From Panorpa germanica (lineage: Eukaryota > Arthropoda > Insecta > Mecoptera > Panorpidae): a stretch of 64,000 bases of DNA. Where the stretch lies: positions 14,146,759-14,210,758 of the forward strand of contig OY783204.1 of assembly GCA_963678705.1 (NCBI GenBank), given 5' to 3'. The translations under genes were made by a program, and so were the position numbers. Of this stretch, positions 44,001 to 55,464 are shown piece after piece. The first letter of the stretch is position 1. Every line of letters starts with the position of its first letter. Under the pieces are notes generated by a model that ran no database searches, was not told where the DNA came from, and was given only the letters and a program-made list of their open reading frames with translations.

Positions 44001-47000
44001 AAGTGTTTTTACAAAAGTTTGACAGTTGGAAACCAGTGTTAAAAGCGAATTTTTCATTACGCGTACACGCGGTCTTATAAACATAACCTCAAATTTGTAA
44101 CTTTGATGTTTGATATAAGACATTAATAAGTGCAAAAGACAAAAAAAGTGATAATAATTAGGTTAGTGTTAGTGCTAAAACATCAAGTGGTTTAAAATTC
44201 AAGAAATCTGTAGAGATATATAAGGAAGACCTCATATAAACACTACAAATATACGGAAGACAAAAGGTTGCCGCCCACTATCAAGTAAGTCGAATAACAT
44301 TAACTATAAAAAATATTAAAACATAAGAATTAGTTTATATAAATGCGTGTTTTATATAATAATGAGAGTGTATTAATTGTTATAAGTGATTAGGTGAACA
44401 ATATATGCGGTTTTCTTGGAAATAGTGATTGATCGTTCATGAACATTCAATGGTAACAAACAAATGGTAAGTAAGTAGGCATAAGTACAAGTATGTATAT
44501 GAGATATTTATAGAAATTCAGTGTGCCTTTGTTGATGTCCGGTGGCCAAGTGACCTTCAAAGAATTAGACCGGCAAAAACCTATAAGTACGTCTACTGCG
44601 CTATAAAGAACTATTTTCATTGTCGAACATTATTTTACAAACCGATTACCGTTCCATGAAAAGGCAACTATCTAAAGGTTGTCCTCAGCAATCTGTAATG
44701 GGGCCTGAGCACTGAAACATGGTATTCGACGAGAACTGTGTTTCTCACTCGAAAGGTTGTGTAGACATATGTTTTGCCAACGATAATGTGATCCTTATCG
44801 GTGCAAATAGTACAGAAACCCTAGAAAGCCGTTCTCGACCTGCTATATATAAAATCTGTAGTTTCTTGAAGCTACAAAGCTACGAAACAAATACAGTAAC
44901 AACGAATAATAAACTTGTAACACACCTTGCGCGTGTCACAAGGACGGAATGAAGCTTAAACTCGGCAACTATGCCGACACTATACTAGGGGGCATTTATG
45001 CTAATAGTTGTGTATTGTGCTTCGGCATGGTATTACAGGATCAATCTTTCAGATCTTCCATGCAAAGAACTATGTTATTAACGATGACGCGTTGTTGCAG
45101 AACTGTATCTACAGAAGTAGTGCAAGTGATATTGGAGACAATTCCTTTAGATTTAAAAATCACTCATGCACTTACTCAAATACAAATTACGCTAGAACTG
45201 AAAAAATCAAATTTTGATGATTTAAAATTAATGCGACAAATTTCGAGGATTTAAAGTTAATGCGGCTGTAAGATAAAAGTCTGGAGACGATACCAAATAT
45301 ATTGCCAAAGAGATGAATGCATATATGCATAAGCTCTGGCAAGACAGATGGGACTTAATACAAAAAGGAAGACCTACGTATTGGTTTACAAGGACGTTAA
45401 TATTGCTTTGCAACACAAGTGGTTCCTATCTACTATGTGTGTGATCGGCTCCTGCTACTTTAGGTGAAAAAAGTGATTAAAAGTGAGAAATTAATTATGG
45501 AAAAAAATTAAATAAATTATATGAATACTTTTTCAAACGAAAAGTATTTAAGTTTGTTTTAAATTTGTGTTAATTTACCCTAAACAAAGTGTTTTTACAA
45601 AAGTTTGACAGTTGGAAACCAGTGTTAAAAGCGAATTTTTCATTATGCGTACACGCGGTCTTATAAACATAACCTCAAATTTGTAACTTTGATGTTTGAT
45701 ATAAGACATTAATAAGTGCAAAAGACAAAAAAAGTGATAATAATTAGGTTAGTGTTAGTGCTAAAACATCAAGTGGTTTAAAATTCAAGAAATCTGTAGA
45801 GATATATAAGGAAGACCTCATATAAACACTACAAATATACGGAAGACAAAAGGTTGCCGCCCACTATCTAGTAAGTCGAATAACAATAACTATAAAAAAT
45901 ATTAAAACATAAGAATTAGTTTATATAAATGCGTGTTTTAAATAATAATGAGAGTGTATTAATTGTTATAAGTGATTAGGTGAACAATATATGCGGTTTT
46001 CTTGGAAATAGTGATTGATCGTTCATGAACATTCAATGGTAACAAACAAATGGTAAGTAAGTTGGCATAAGTACAAGTATGTATATGAGATATTTATAGA
46101 AATTCAGTGTGCCTTTGTTGATGTCCGGTGGCTAAGTGACCTTCAAAGAATTAGACCGGCAAAAACCTATAGGTACGTCTACTGCGCTATGGAGAACTAT
46201 TTTCATTGTCGAACATTATTTTACAAACCGATTACCGTTCCATGAAAAGGCAACTATCTAAAGGTTGTCCTCAGCAATCTGTAATGGGGCCTGAGCACTG
46301 GAACATGGTATTCGACGAGAACTGTGTTTCTCACTCGAAAGGTTGTGTAGACATATGTTTTGCCAACGATAATGTGATCCTTATCGGTGCAAATAGTACA
46401 GAAACCCTAGAAAGCCGTTCTCGACCTGCTATATATAAAATCTGTAGTTTCTTGAAGCTACAAAGCTACGAAACAAATACAGTAACAACGAATAATAAAC
46501 TTGTAACACACCTTGCGCGTGTCACAAGGACGGAATGAAGCTTAAACTCGGCAACTATGCCGACACTATACTAGGGGGCATTTATGCTAATAGTTGTGTA
46601 TTGTGCTTCGGCATGGTATTACAGGATCAATCTTCCAGATCTTCCATGCAAAGAACTATGTTATTAACGATGACGCGTTGTTGCAGAACTGTATCTACAG
46701 AAGTAGTGCAAGTGATATTGGAGACAATTCCTTTAGATTTAAAAATCACTCATGCACTTACTCAAATACAAATTACGCTAGAACTGAAAAAATCAAATTT
46801 TGATGATTTAAAATTAATGCGACAAATTTCGAGGATTTAAAGTTAATGCGGCTGTAAGATAAAAGTCTGGAGACGATACCAAATATATTGCCAAAGAGAT
46901 GAATGCATATATGCATAAGCTCTGGCAAGACAGATGGGACTTAATACAAAAAGGAAGACCTACGTATTGGTTTACAATGACGTTAATATTGCTTTGCAAC

Positions 47001-50000
47001 ACAAGTGGTTCCTATCTTCTATGTGTGTGATCGGCTCCTGCTACTTTAGGTGAAAAAAGTGATTAAAAGTGAGAAATTAATTATGGAAAAAAATTAAATA
47101 AATTATATGAATACTTTTTCAAACGAAAAGTATTTAAGTTTGTTTTAAATTTGTGTTAATTTACCCTAAACAAAGTGTTTTTACAAAAGTTTGACAGTTG
47201 GAAACCAGTGTTAAAAGCGAATTTTTCATTACGCGTACACGCGGTCTTATAAACATAACCTCAAATTTGTAACTTTGATGTTTGATATAAGACATTAATA
47301 AGTGCAAAAGACAAAAAAAGTGATAATAATTAGGTTAGTGTTAGTGCTAAAACATCAAGTGGTTTAAAATTCAAGAAATCTGTAGAGATATATAAGGAAG
47401 ACCTCATATAAACACTACAAATATACGGAAGACAAAAGGTTGCCGCCCACTATCAAGTAAGTCGAATAACATTAACTATAAAAAATATTAAAACATAAGA
47501 ATTAGTTTATATAAATGCGTGTTTTATATAATAATGAGAGTGTATTAATTGTTATAAGTGATTAGGTGAACAATATATGCGGTTTTCTTGGAAATAGTGA
47601 TTGATCGTTCATGAACATTCAATGGTAACAAACAAATGGTAAGTAAGTAGGCATAAGTACAAGTATGTATATGAGATATTTATAGAAATTCAGTGTGCCT
47701 TTGTTGATGTCCGGTGGCCAAGTGACCTTCAAAGAATTAGACCGGCAAAAACCTATAAGTACGTCTACTGCGCTATAAAGAACTATTTTCATTGTCGAAC
47801 ATTATTTTACAAACCGATTACCGTTCCATGAAAAGGCAACTATCTAAAGGTTGTCCTCAGCAATCTGTAATGGGGCCTGAGCACTGAAACATGGTATTCG
47901 ACGAGAACTGTGTTTCTCACTCGAAAGGTTGTGTAGACATATGTTTTGCCAACGATAATGTGATCCTTATCGGTGCAAATAGTACAGAAACCCTAGAAAG
48001 CCGTTCTCGACCTGCTATATATAAAATCTGTAGTTTCTTGAAGCTACAAAGCTACGAAACAAATACAGTAACAACGAATAATAAACTTGTAACACACCTT
48101 GCGCGTGTCACAAGGACGGAATGAAGCTTAAACTCGGCAACTATGCCGACACTATACTAGGGGGCATTTATGCTAATAGTTGTGTATTGTGCTTCGGCAT
48201 GGTATTACAGGATCAATCTTTCAGATCTTCCATGCAAAGAACTATGTTATTAACGATGACGCGTTGTTGCAGAACTGTATCTACAGAAGTAGTGCAAGTG
48301 ATATTGGAGACAATTCCTTTAGATTTAAAAATCACTCATGCACTTACTCAAATACAAATTACGCTAGAACTAAAAAAATCAAATTTTGATGATTTAAAAT
48401 TAATGCGACAAATTTCGAGGATTTAAAGTTAATGCGGCTGTAAGATAAAAGTCTGGAGACGATACCAAATATATTGCCAAAGAGATGAATGCATATATGC
48501 ATAAGCTCTGGCAAGACAGATGGGACTTAATACAAAAAGGAAGACCTACGTATTGGTTTACAAGGACGTTAATATTGCTTTGCAACACAAGTGGTTCCTA
48601 TCTTCTATGTGTGTGATCGGCTCCTGCTACTTTAGGTGAAAAAAGTGATTAAAAGTGAGAAATTAATTATGGAAAAAAATTAAATAAATTATATGAATAC
48701 TTTTTCAAACGAAAAGTATTTAAGTTTGTTTTAAATTTGTGTTAATTTACCCTAAACAAAGTGTTTTTACAAAAGTTTGACAGTTGAAAACCAGTGTTAA
48801 AAGCGAATTTTTCATTATGCGTACACGCGGTCTTATAAACATAACCTCAAATTTGTAACTTTAATGTTTGATATAAGACATTAATAAGTGCAAAAGACAA
48901 AAAAAGTGATAATAATTAGGTTAGTGTTAGTGCTAAAACATCAAGTGGTTTAAAATTCAAGAAATCTGTAGAGATATATAAGGAAGACCTCATATAAACA
49001 CTACAAATATACGGAAGACAAAAGGTTGCCGCCCACTATCAAGTAAGTCGAATAACATTAACTATAAAAAATATTAAAACATAAGAATTAGTTTATATAA
49101 ATGCGTGTTTTAAATAATAATGAGAGTGTATTAATTGTTATAAGTGATTAGGTGAACAATATATGCGGTTTTCTTGGAAATAGTGATTGATCGTTCATGA
49201 ACATTCAATGGTAACAAACAAATGGTAAGTAAGTAGGCATAAGTACAAGTATGTATATGAGATATTTATAGAAATTCAATGTGCCTTTGTTGATGTCCGG
49301 TGGCCAAGTGACCTTCAAAGAATTAGACCGGCAAAAACCTATAAGTACGTCTACTGCGCTATTTAGAACTATTTTCATTGTCGAACATTATTTTACAAAC
49401 CGATTACCGTTCCATGAAAAGGCAACTATCTAAAGGTTGTCCTCAGCAATCTGTAATAGGGCCTGAGCACTGGAACATGGTATTCGACGAGAACTGTGTT
49501 TCTCACTCGAAAGGTTGTGTAGACATATGTTTTGCCAACGATAATGTGATCCTTATCGGTGCAAATAGTACAGAAACCCTAGAAAGCCGTTCTCGACCTG
49601 CTATATATAAAATCTGTAGTTTCTTGAAGCTACAAAGCTACGAAACAAATACAGTAACAACGAATAATAAACTTGTAACACACCTTGCGCGTGTCACAAG
49701 GACGGAATGAAGCTTAAACTCGGCAACTATGCCGACACTATACTAGGGGGCATTTATGCTAATAGTTGTGTATTGTGCTTCGGCATGGTATTACAGGATC
49801 AATCTTCTAGATCTTCCATGCAAAGAACTATGTTATTAACGATGACGCGTTGTTGCAGAACTGTATCTACAGAAGTAGTGCAAGTGATATTGGAGACAAT
49901 TCCTTTAGATTTAAAAATCACTCATGCACTTACTCAAATACAAATTACGCTAGAACTGAAAAAATCAAATTTTGATGATTTAAAATTAATGCGACAAATT

Positions 50001-53000
50001 TCGAGGATTTAAAGTTAATGCGGCTGTAAGATAAAAGTCTGGAGACGATACCAAATATATTGCCAAAGAGATGAATGCATATATGCATAAGCTCTGGCAA
50101 GACAGATGAGACTTAATACAAAAAGGAAGACCTACGTATTGGTTTACAAGGACGTTAATATTGCTTTGCAACACAAGTGGTTCCTATCTACTATGTGTGT
50201 GATCGGCTCCTGCTACTTTAGGTGAAAAAAGTGATTAAAAGTGAGAAATTAATTATGGAAAAAAATTAAATAAATTATATGAATACTTTTTCAAACGAAA
50301 AGTATTTAAGTTTGTTTTAAATTTGTGTTAATTTACCCTAAACAAAGTGTTTTTACAAAAGTTTGACAGTTGGAAACCAGTGTTAAAAGCGAATTTTTCA
50401 TTATGCGTACACGCGGTCTTATAAACATAACCTCAAATTTGTAACTTTGATGTTTGATATAAGACATTAATAAGTGCAAAAGACAAAAAAAGTGATAATA
50501 ATTAGGTTAGTGTTAGTGCTAAAACATCAAGTGGTTTAAAATTCAAGAAATCTGTAGAGATATATAAGGAAGACCTCATATAAACACTACAAATATACGG
50601 AAGACAAAAGGTTGCCGCCCACTATCAAGTAAGTCGAATAACATTAACTATAAAAAATATTAAAACATAAGAATTAGTTTATATAAATGCGTGTTTTAAA
50701 TAATAATGAGAGTGTATTAATTGTTATAAGTGATTAGGTGAACAATATATGCGGTTTTCTTGGAAATAGTGATTGATCGTTCATGAACATTCAATGGTAA
50801 CAAACAAATGGTAAGTAAGTAGGCATAAGTACAAGTATGTATATGAGATATTTATAGAAATTCAGTGTGCCTTTGTTGATGTCCGGTGGCCAAGTGACCT
50901 TCAAAGAATTAGACCGGCAAAAACCTATAGGTACGTCTACTGCGCTATGGAGAACTATTTTCATTGTCGAACATTATTTTACAAACCGATTACCGTTCCA
51001 TGAAAAGGCAACTATCTAAAGGTTGTCCTCAGCAATCTGTAATGGGGCCTGAGCACTGGAACATGGTATTCGACGAGAACTGTGTTTCTCACTCGAAAGG
51101 TTGTGTAGACATATGTTTTGCCAACGATAATGTAATCCTTATCGGTGCAAAAAGTACAGACACCCTAGAGAGCCGTTCTCGACCTGCTATATATAAAATC
51201 TGTAGTTTCTTGAAGCTACTAAGCTACGAAACAAATACAGTAACAACGAATAATAAACTTGTAACACACCTTGCGCGTGTCACAAGGACGGAATGAAGCT
51301 TAAACTCGGCAACTATGCCGACACTATACTAGGGGGCATTTATGCTAATAGTTGTTATGCTAATTGTGCTTCGGCATGGTATTACAGGATCAATCTTCCA
51401 GATCTTCCATGCAAAGAACTATGTTATTAACGATGACGCGTTGTTGCAGAACTGTATCTACAGAAGTAGTGCAAGTGATATTGGAGACAATTCCTTTAGA
51501 TTTAAAAATCACTCATGCACTTACTCAAATACAAATTACGCTAGAACTGAAAAAATCAAATTTTGATGATTTAAAATTAATGCGACAAATTTCAAGGATT
51601 TATAGTTAATGCGGCTGTAAGATAAAAGTCTGGAGACGATACCAAATATATTGCCAAAGAGATGAATGCATATATGCATAAGCTCTGGCAAGACAGATGG
51701 GACTTAATACAAAAAGGAAGACCTACGTATTGGTTTACAAGGACGTTAATATTGCTTTGCAACACAAGTGGTTCCTATCTACTATGTGTGTGATCGGCTC
51801 CTGCTACTTTAGGTGAAAAAAGTGATTAAAAGTGAGAAATTAATTATGGAAAAAAATTAAATAAATTATATGAATACTTTTTCAAACGAAAAGTATTTAA
51901 GTTTGTTTTAAATTTGTGTTAATTTACCCTAAACAAAGTGTTTTAACAAAAGTTTGACAGTTAGAAACCAGTGTTAAAAACGAATTTTTCATTACGCGTA
52001 CACGCGGTCTTATAAACATAACCTCAAATTTGTAACTTTGATGTTTGATATAAGACATTAATAAGTGCAAAAGACAAAAAAAGTGATAATAATTAGGTTA
52101 GTGTTAGTGCTAAAACATCAAGTGGTTTAAAATTCAAGAAATCTGTTGAAATATATAAGGAAGACCTCATATAAACACTACAAATATAGGGAAGACAAAA
52201 GGTTGCCGCCCACTATCAAGTAAGTCGAATAACATTAACTATAAATAATATTAAAACACAAGAATTAGTTTATATAAATGCGTGTTTTAAATAATAATGA
52301 GAGTGTATTAATTGTTATAAGTGATTAAATGAACAATATATGCGGTTTTCTTGGAAATAGTGATTGATCGTTCATGAACTTTCAATGGTAACAAACAAAT
52401 GGTAAGTAAGTAGGCATAAGTACAAGTATGTATATGAGATATTTATAGAAATTCAGTGTGCCTTTGTTGATGTCCGGTGGCCAAGTGACCTTCAAAGAAT
52501 TAGACCGGCAAAAACCTATAGGTACGTCTACTGCGCTATGGAGAACTATTTTCATTGTCAAACATTATTTTACAAACCGATTACCGTTCCATAAAAAGGC
52601 AACTATCTAAAGGTTGTCCTCAGCAATCTGTAATGGGGCCTGAGCACTGGAACATGGTATTCGACGAGAACTGTGTTTCTCACTCGAAAGGTTGTGTAGA
52701 CATATGTTTTGCCAACGATAATGTGATCCTTATCGGTGCAAATAGTACAGAAACCCTAGAAAGCCGTTCTCGACCTGCTATATATAAAATCTGTAGTTTC
52801 TTGAAGCTACAAAGCTACGAAACAAATACAGTAACAACGAATAATAAACTTGTAACACACCTTGCGCGTGTCACAAGGACGGAATGAAGCTTAAACTCGG
52901 CAACTATGCCGACACTATACAAGGGGGCATTTATGCTAATAGTTGTGTATTGTGCTTCGGCATGGTATTACACGATCAATCTTCCAGATCTTTTATGCAA

Positions 53001-54065
53001 AGAACTATGTTATTAACGATGACGCGTTGTTGCAGAACTGTATCTACAGAAGTGGTGCAAGTGATATTGGAGACAATTCCTTTAGATTTAAAAATCACTC
53101 ATGCACTTACTCAAATACAAATTACGCTAGAACTGAAAAAATCAAATTTTGATGATTTAAAATTAATGCGACAATTTTCTAGGATTTAAAGTTAATGCGG
53201 CTGTAGGATAAAAGTCTGGAGACGATACCAAATATATTGCCAAAGAGATGAATGCATATATGCATAAGCTCTGGCAAGACAGATGGGACTTAATACAAAA
53301 AGGAAGACCTACGTATTGGTTTACAAGGACGTTAATATTGCTTTGCAACACAAGTGGTTCCTATCTACTATGTGTGTGATCGGCTCCTGCTACTTTAGGT
53401 GAAAAAAGTGATTAAAAGTGAGAAATTAATTATGGAAAAAAATTAAATAAATTATATGAATACTTTTTCAAACGAAAAGTATTTAAGTTTGTTTTAAATT
53501 TGTGTTAATTTACCCTAAACAAAGTGTTTTTACAAAAGTTTGACAGTTGGAAACCAGTGTTAAAAACGAATTTTTCATTACGCGTACACGCGGTCTTATA
53601 AACATAACCTCAAATTTGTAACTTTGATGTTTGATATAAGACATTAATAAGTGCGATAGAGAAAAAAAGTGATAATAATTAGGTAAGTGTTAGTGCTAAA
53701 ACATCAAGTGGTTTAAAATTCAAGAAATTTGTAGAGATATATAAGGAAGACCTCATATAAACACTACAAATATACGGAAGACAAAAGGTTGCCGCCCACT
53801 ATCAAGTAAGTCGAATAACATTAACTATAAAAAATATTAAAACATAAGAATTAGTTTATATAAATGCGTGTTTTAAATAATAATGAGAGTGTATTAATTG
53901 TTATAAGTGATTAGGTGAACAATATATGCGGTTTTCTTGGAAATAGTGATTGATCGTTCATGAACATTCAATGGTAACAAACAAATGGTAAGTAAGTAGG
54001 CATAAGTACAAGTATGTATATGAGATATTTATAGAAATTCAGTGTGCCTTTGTTGATGTCCGGTG
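38065..54065 (+). repeat. Right block: nearly uniform QS/EHW units
   Basis: Ten full units and the cut unit all read QS(V/I)(M/I)GPEH with FAND and mostly ILETIPLDL downstream, so this part was homogenised more recently than the middle block. The last units (50753 and 52344) are more divergent again, as often seen near an array or insertion edge. Confidence 0.7.
42823..49166 (+). repeat. Recent tandem duplication of a two-unit block (2 x 3,172 bp)
   Basis: Units 42823 and 45995 share private variants (antisense NVIVNQ reading, gtaagttggcat, ggctaagtgacc), and units 44409 and 47581 share others (gcactgaaacatgg stop, ctataaagaac, tttatataataatg). The spacing is exactly 3,172 bp, so a dimer was duplicated as one block. 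Confidence 0.85.
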
Positions 54066-54500
54066 AGTAGATGAGTAGAGCTGGTTCTGGCTTAAATCAT
54101 ACTATGAGTTGGAAATTATTGGTGGTGGGGATGCATTTAGGTCACGATATGCAGAGGGGGCGTGGCTAGACTTGGAAGAATGTAAAAGGGGGTAAGGGTG
54201 GGGTTAGAAGTGAGGTGGCGTGGCTAGACAATGTTGAGAGTAATAGTGGGGTAATATGAAAGAGTGAGATAGCGATAATAAGTATTACGTGTGTAATAAT
54301 TAATATCTAATGGTAAAGAGTGAGATACCGATATTAATTCTTATGTTTGATTTGTTATTGGTTATAAGATTATGACAGTGTTAAATTATTTATAACAGTG
54401 TATTTATAGCGCACGTGTTAAAACTGTATGAGAAACTTTAGACACACGCGCATTCCTTCGAATGTAACTTGAAGCACACGTGTTAGCCGGCGTCAGCACA
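54066..54500. repeat. Probable left terminal inverted repeat region, non-coding
   Basis: No coding frame is seen here. It has short internal repeats: agtagatgagtagag at the tip, gcgtggctagac at 54160-54171 and 54218-54229, and a diverged pair aagagtgagata(g/c)cgat near 54260 and 54316. Base use changes sharply, from G-rich (GGGGG-TAA-GGG-T-GGGG near 54188) to AT-rich. Two CACGTG E-box-like sites lie near 54412 and 54474. The inner limit of the inverted repeat cannot be set without the right end. Confidence 0.55.
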
Positions 54501-54506
54501 TTTCTC

Positions 54507-54693
54507 ATGAGAACTTTGTATATAAATTATTCTTATGGGAACGTGTTGAATACAAGCGAATATTTTCCAAACGTAGACAAATTTTTTTGTATATAAATTA
54601 TTCTTATGCAATAGTGAAGTTATTGAAATATTAGACTCGGACGATGAAACTGTACAAGTGTTAGACTCTGATGACGAAATTGTAAAAGTATAA
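54507..54693 (+). pseudogene. Tiny acidic ORF with two SUMO-interacting-motif-like repeats
   Basis: One frame starts with ATG at 54507 and stops at 54594-54596 (29 aa). A second frame, open from 54577 to the stop at 54691-54693, ends with VIEILDSDDE and VQVLDSDDEIVKV, two consecutive units of a hydrophobic V/I-x-V/I-V/L core followed by DSDDE. That is the textbook shape of a SUMO-interacting motif. The two frames overlap at a T7 run (54582-54588), so a one-base length change there, or splicing, would explain the missing ATG in the second frame. An AATAAA follows at 54733, so a small transcript ending before the polymerase gene is plausible. I do not recognise a family; SUMO binding is inferred from motif shape only. 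Confidence 0.4.
54516..54608 (+). promoter_or_regulatory. Pair of 22-bp direct repeats with TATA boxes
   Basis: ttgtatataaattattctta followed by tg occurs at 54516-54537 and 54587-54608, 71 bp apart and identical. Each holds a TATATAAA core. They could be duplicated core promoters for the first gene of the element; the first copy overlaps a possible short reading frame, so a coding duplication is the alternative. Confidence 0.45.
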
Positions 54694-54732
54694 CATAGTG
54701 ATTAATGCATATTTTTTATGTAAAACTCTATA

Positions 54733-54738
54733 AATAAA
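54733..54738 (+). terminator. Polyadenylation signal AATAAA after the small acidic ORF
   Basis: AATAAA lies 40 bp after the stop of the acidic reading frame and 62 bp before the polymerase start, so it could end a separate short transcript. AATAAA is common by chance in such AT-rich DNA. Confidence 0.35.
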
Positions 54739-54800
54739 TGAACTTTTAAAAACAATTGTGATTTATATTTTGATTTTCAAACTGAAATATATAATTTACA

Positions 54801-55460
54801 ATGGATAACGGTTGTAAGATTATTAAGCATATGAGAACAATTATTGAACATTTGAATAGTTCAAATTATTCAAGTATTCAGTGGAAAAAGTGGTCTGATT
54901 ATAATAAAATAAATATAAAGTTGTTAAATAAGTTATTAAAAAATAATAAAAATACCTATTCAATTGGATATAAGCGAAGCATTGAAAGCAATATAAGTGT
55001 CTTAAAATATTTTCAAACATTGTTAGAAAATAAACAAAAAGTTGGAGGAGGAACTATAAATAGTTTAAAACGTAGTAATCGAATTAAATGGCAGGAAATA
55101 AATTCATCATTTAAAGGACGTGTTAGAACAGGAGTGTTAATTAATTTAAGTCACATTGATCCATTACAATTTTTGAACGATGCATTTTATATGTTTGCAT
55201 CTAGAATTAAAAATGCTTTAAAAAAATATAGTGCTTTAAAAGTTAACGTAATATTTTGTGGTGAATTTGTTTTACCATCAGCTAAAGAAGAAGAACATAT
55301 ATTTGAATACAAATATTTTAATACTAAAAATAATGAAATTTTTGTATCAACAGATTTAAAACATTGGTATAAGGAAAATGTTATTGATGTTGTATTAAAA
55401 GATTTAGAAACTTTTCAAGAAAATCAAAGTGGATATATAAAATATATATTCACTATATAA
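54801..55460 (+). CDS. Polinton DNA polymerase B, N-terminal segment (broken gene, part 1)
   Basis: A 219-aa frame with a good ATG, lysine- and asparagine-rich at first. Residues about 95-219 resemble the conserved N-terminal domain of insect Polinton polymerases: SFKGRVRTGVLINLSHIDP, then VNVIFCGEF, a run with NTKNNE, LKHWY and FQENQSGY. In intact relatives this domain is joined directly to the downstream CFVW domain. Here the frame ends with TAA at 55458-55460 and the next domain resumes in another frame at 55465, so a small indel near 55440-55480 has split the gene. The role of this N-terminal domain is not established; a terminal-protein or regulatory role would be a guess. It is the first of four segments of one gene. 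Confidence 0.8.
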   Translation: MDNGCKIIKHMRTIIEHLNSSNYSSIQWKKWSDYNKINIKLLNKLLKNNKNTYSIGYKRSIESNISVLKYFQTLLENKQKVGGGTINSLKRSNRIKWQEINSSFKGRVRTGVLINLSHIDPLQFLNDAFYMFASRIKNALKKYSALKVNVIFCGEFVLPSAKEEEHIFEYKYFNTKNNEIFVSTDLKHWYKENVIDVVLKDLETFQENQSGYIKYIFTI

Positions 55461-55464
55461 AATA

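Larger units (their letters stand above)
1..54065 (+). repeat. 1.586-kb satellite array, 34 full units plus a partial
   Basis: A head-to-tail tandem array fills this span. Taking the motif ggttttcttgg as the arbitrary unit start, units begin at 1, 1587, 3173, 4760, 6346, 7932, 9518, 11104, 12689, 14275, 15860, 17447, 19033, 20619, 22205, 23791, 25377, 26963, 28549, 30135, 31721, 33307, 34893, 36479, 38065, 39651, 41237, 42823, 44409, 45995, 47581, 49167, 50753 and 52344, with a cut unit at 53930-54065. Lengths are 1,585-1,587 bp except the unit at 50753 (1,591 bp, a 5-bp gain near 51355). Units differ mainly by scattered single-base changes. The array continues past the left edge and is cut on the right by a transposon. 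Each unit carries a reverse-transcriptase relic followed by AT-rich non-coding DNA. Non-coding status is inferred from stops and frame breaks in every unit. Confidence 0.97.

Noticed and set aside
212-53351. Over a hundred recurrent open frames of 62-110 aa (for example 212-544, 600-809, 820-1008 and their copies)
   Set aside because: They repeat with the satellite, use TTG or internal ATG starts, overlap each other in different frames, gain and lose stops freely between units and are fragments or shadows of one frameshifted RT relic.
1-54065. Hammerhead ribozyme or CENP-B box in the satellite
   Set aside because: I looked for CTGATGA...GAAA with a cleavage stem and for the TTCG....A..CGGG core; neither was found in the unit.
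1-54065. CRISPR array
   Set aside because: The repeat is a continuous 1.6-kb tandem unit with no spacer structure, in a eukaryotic setting.
1-54065. Ribosomal DNA spacer or histone cluster as the identity of the 1.6-kb repeat
   Set aside because: No rRNA, histone or tRNA sequence occurs in any unit; the only recognisable content is reverse-transcriptase derived.
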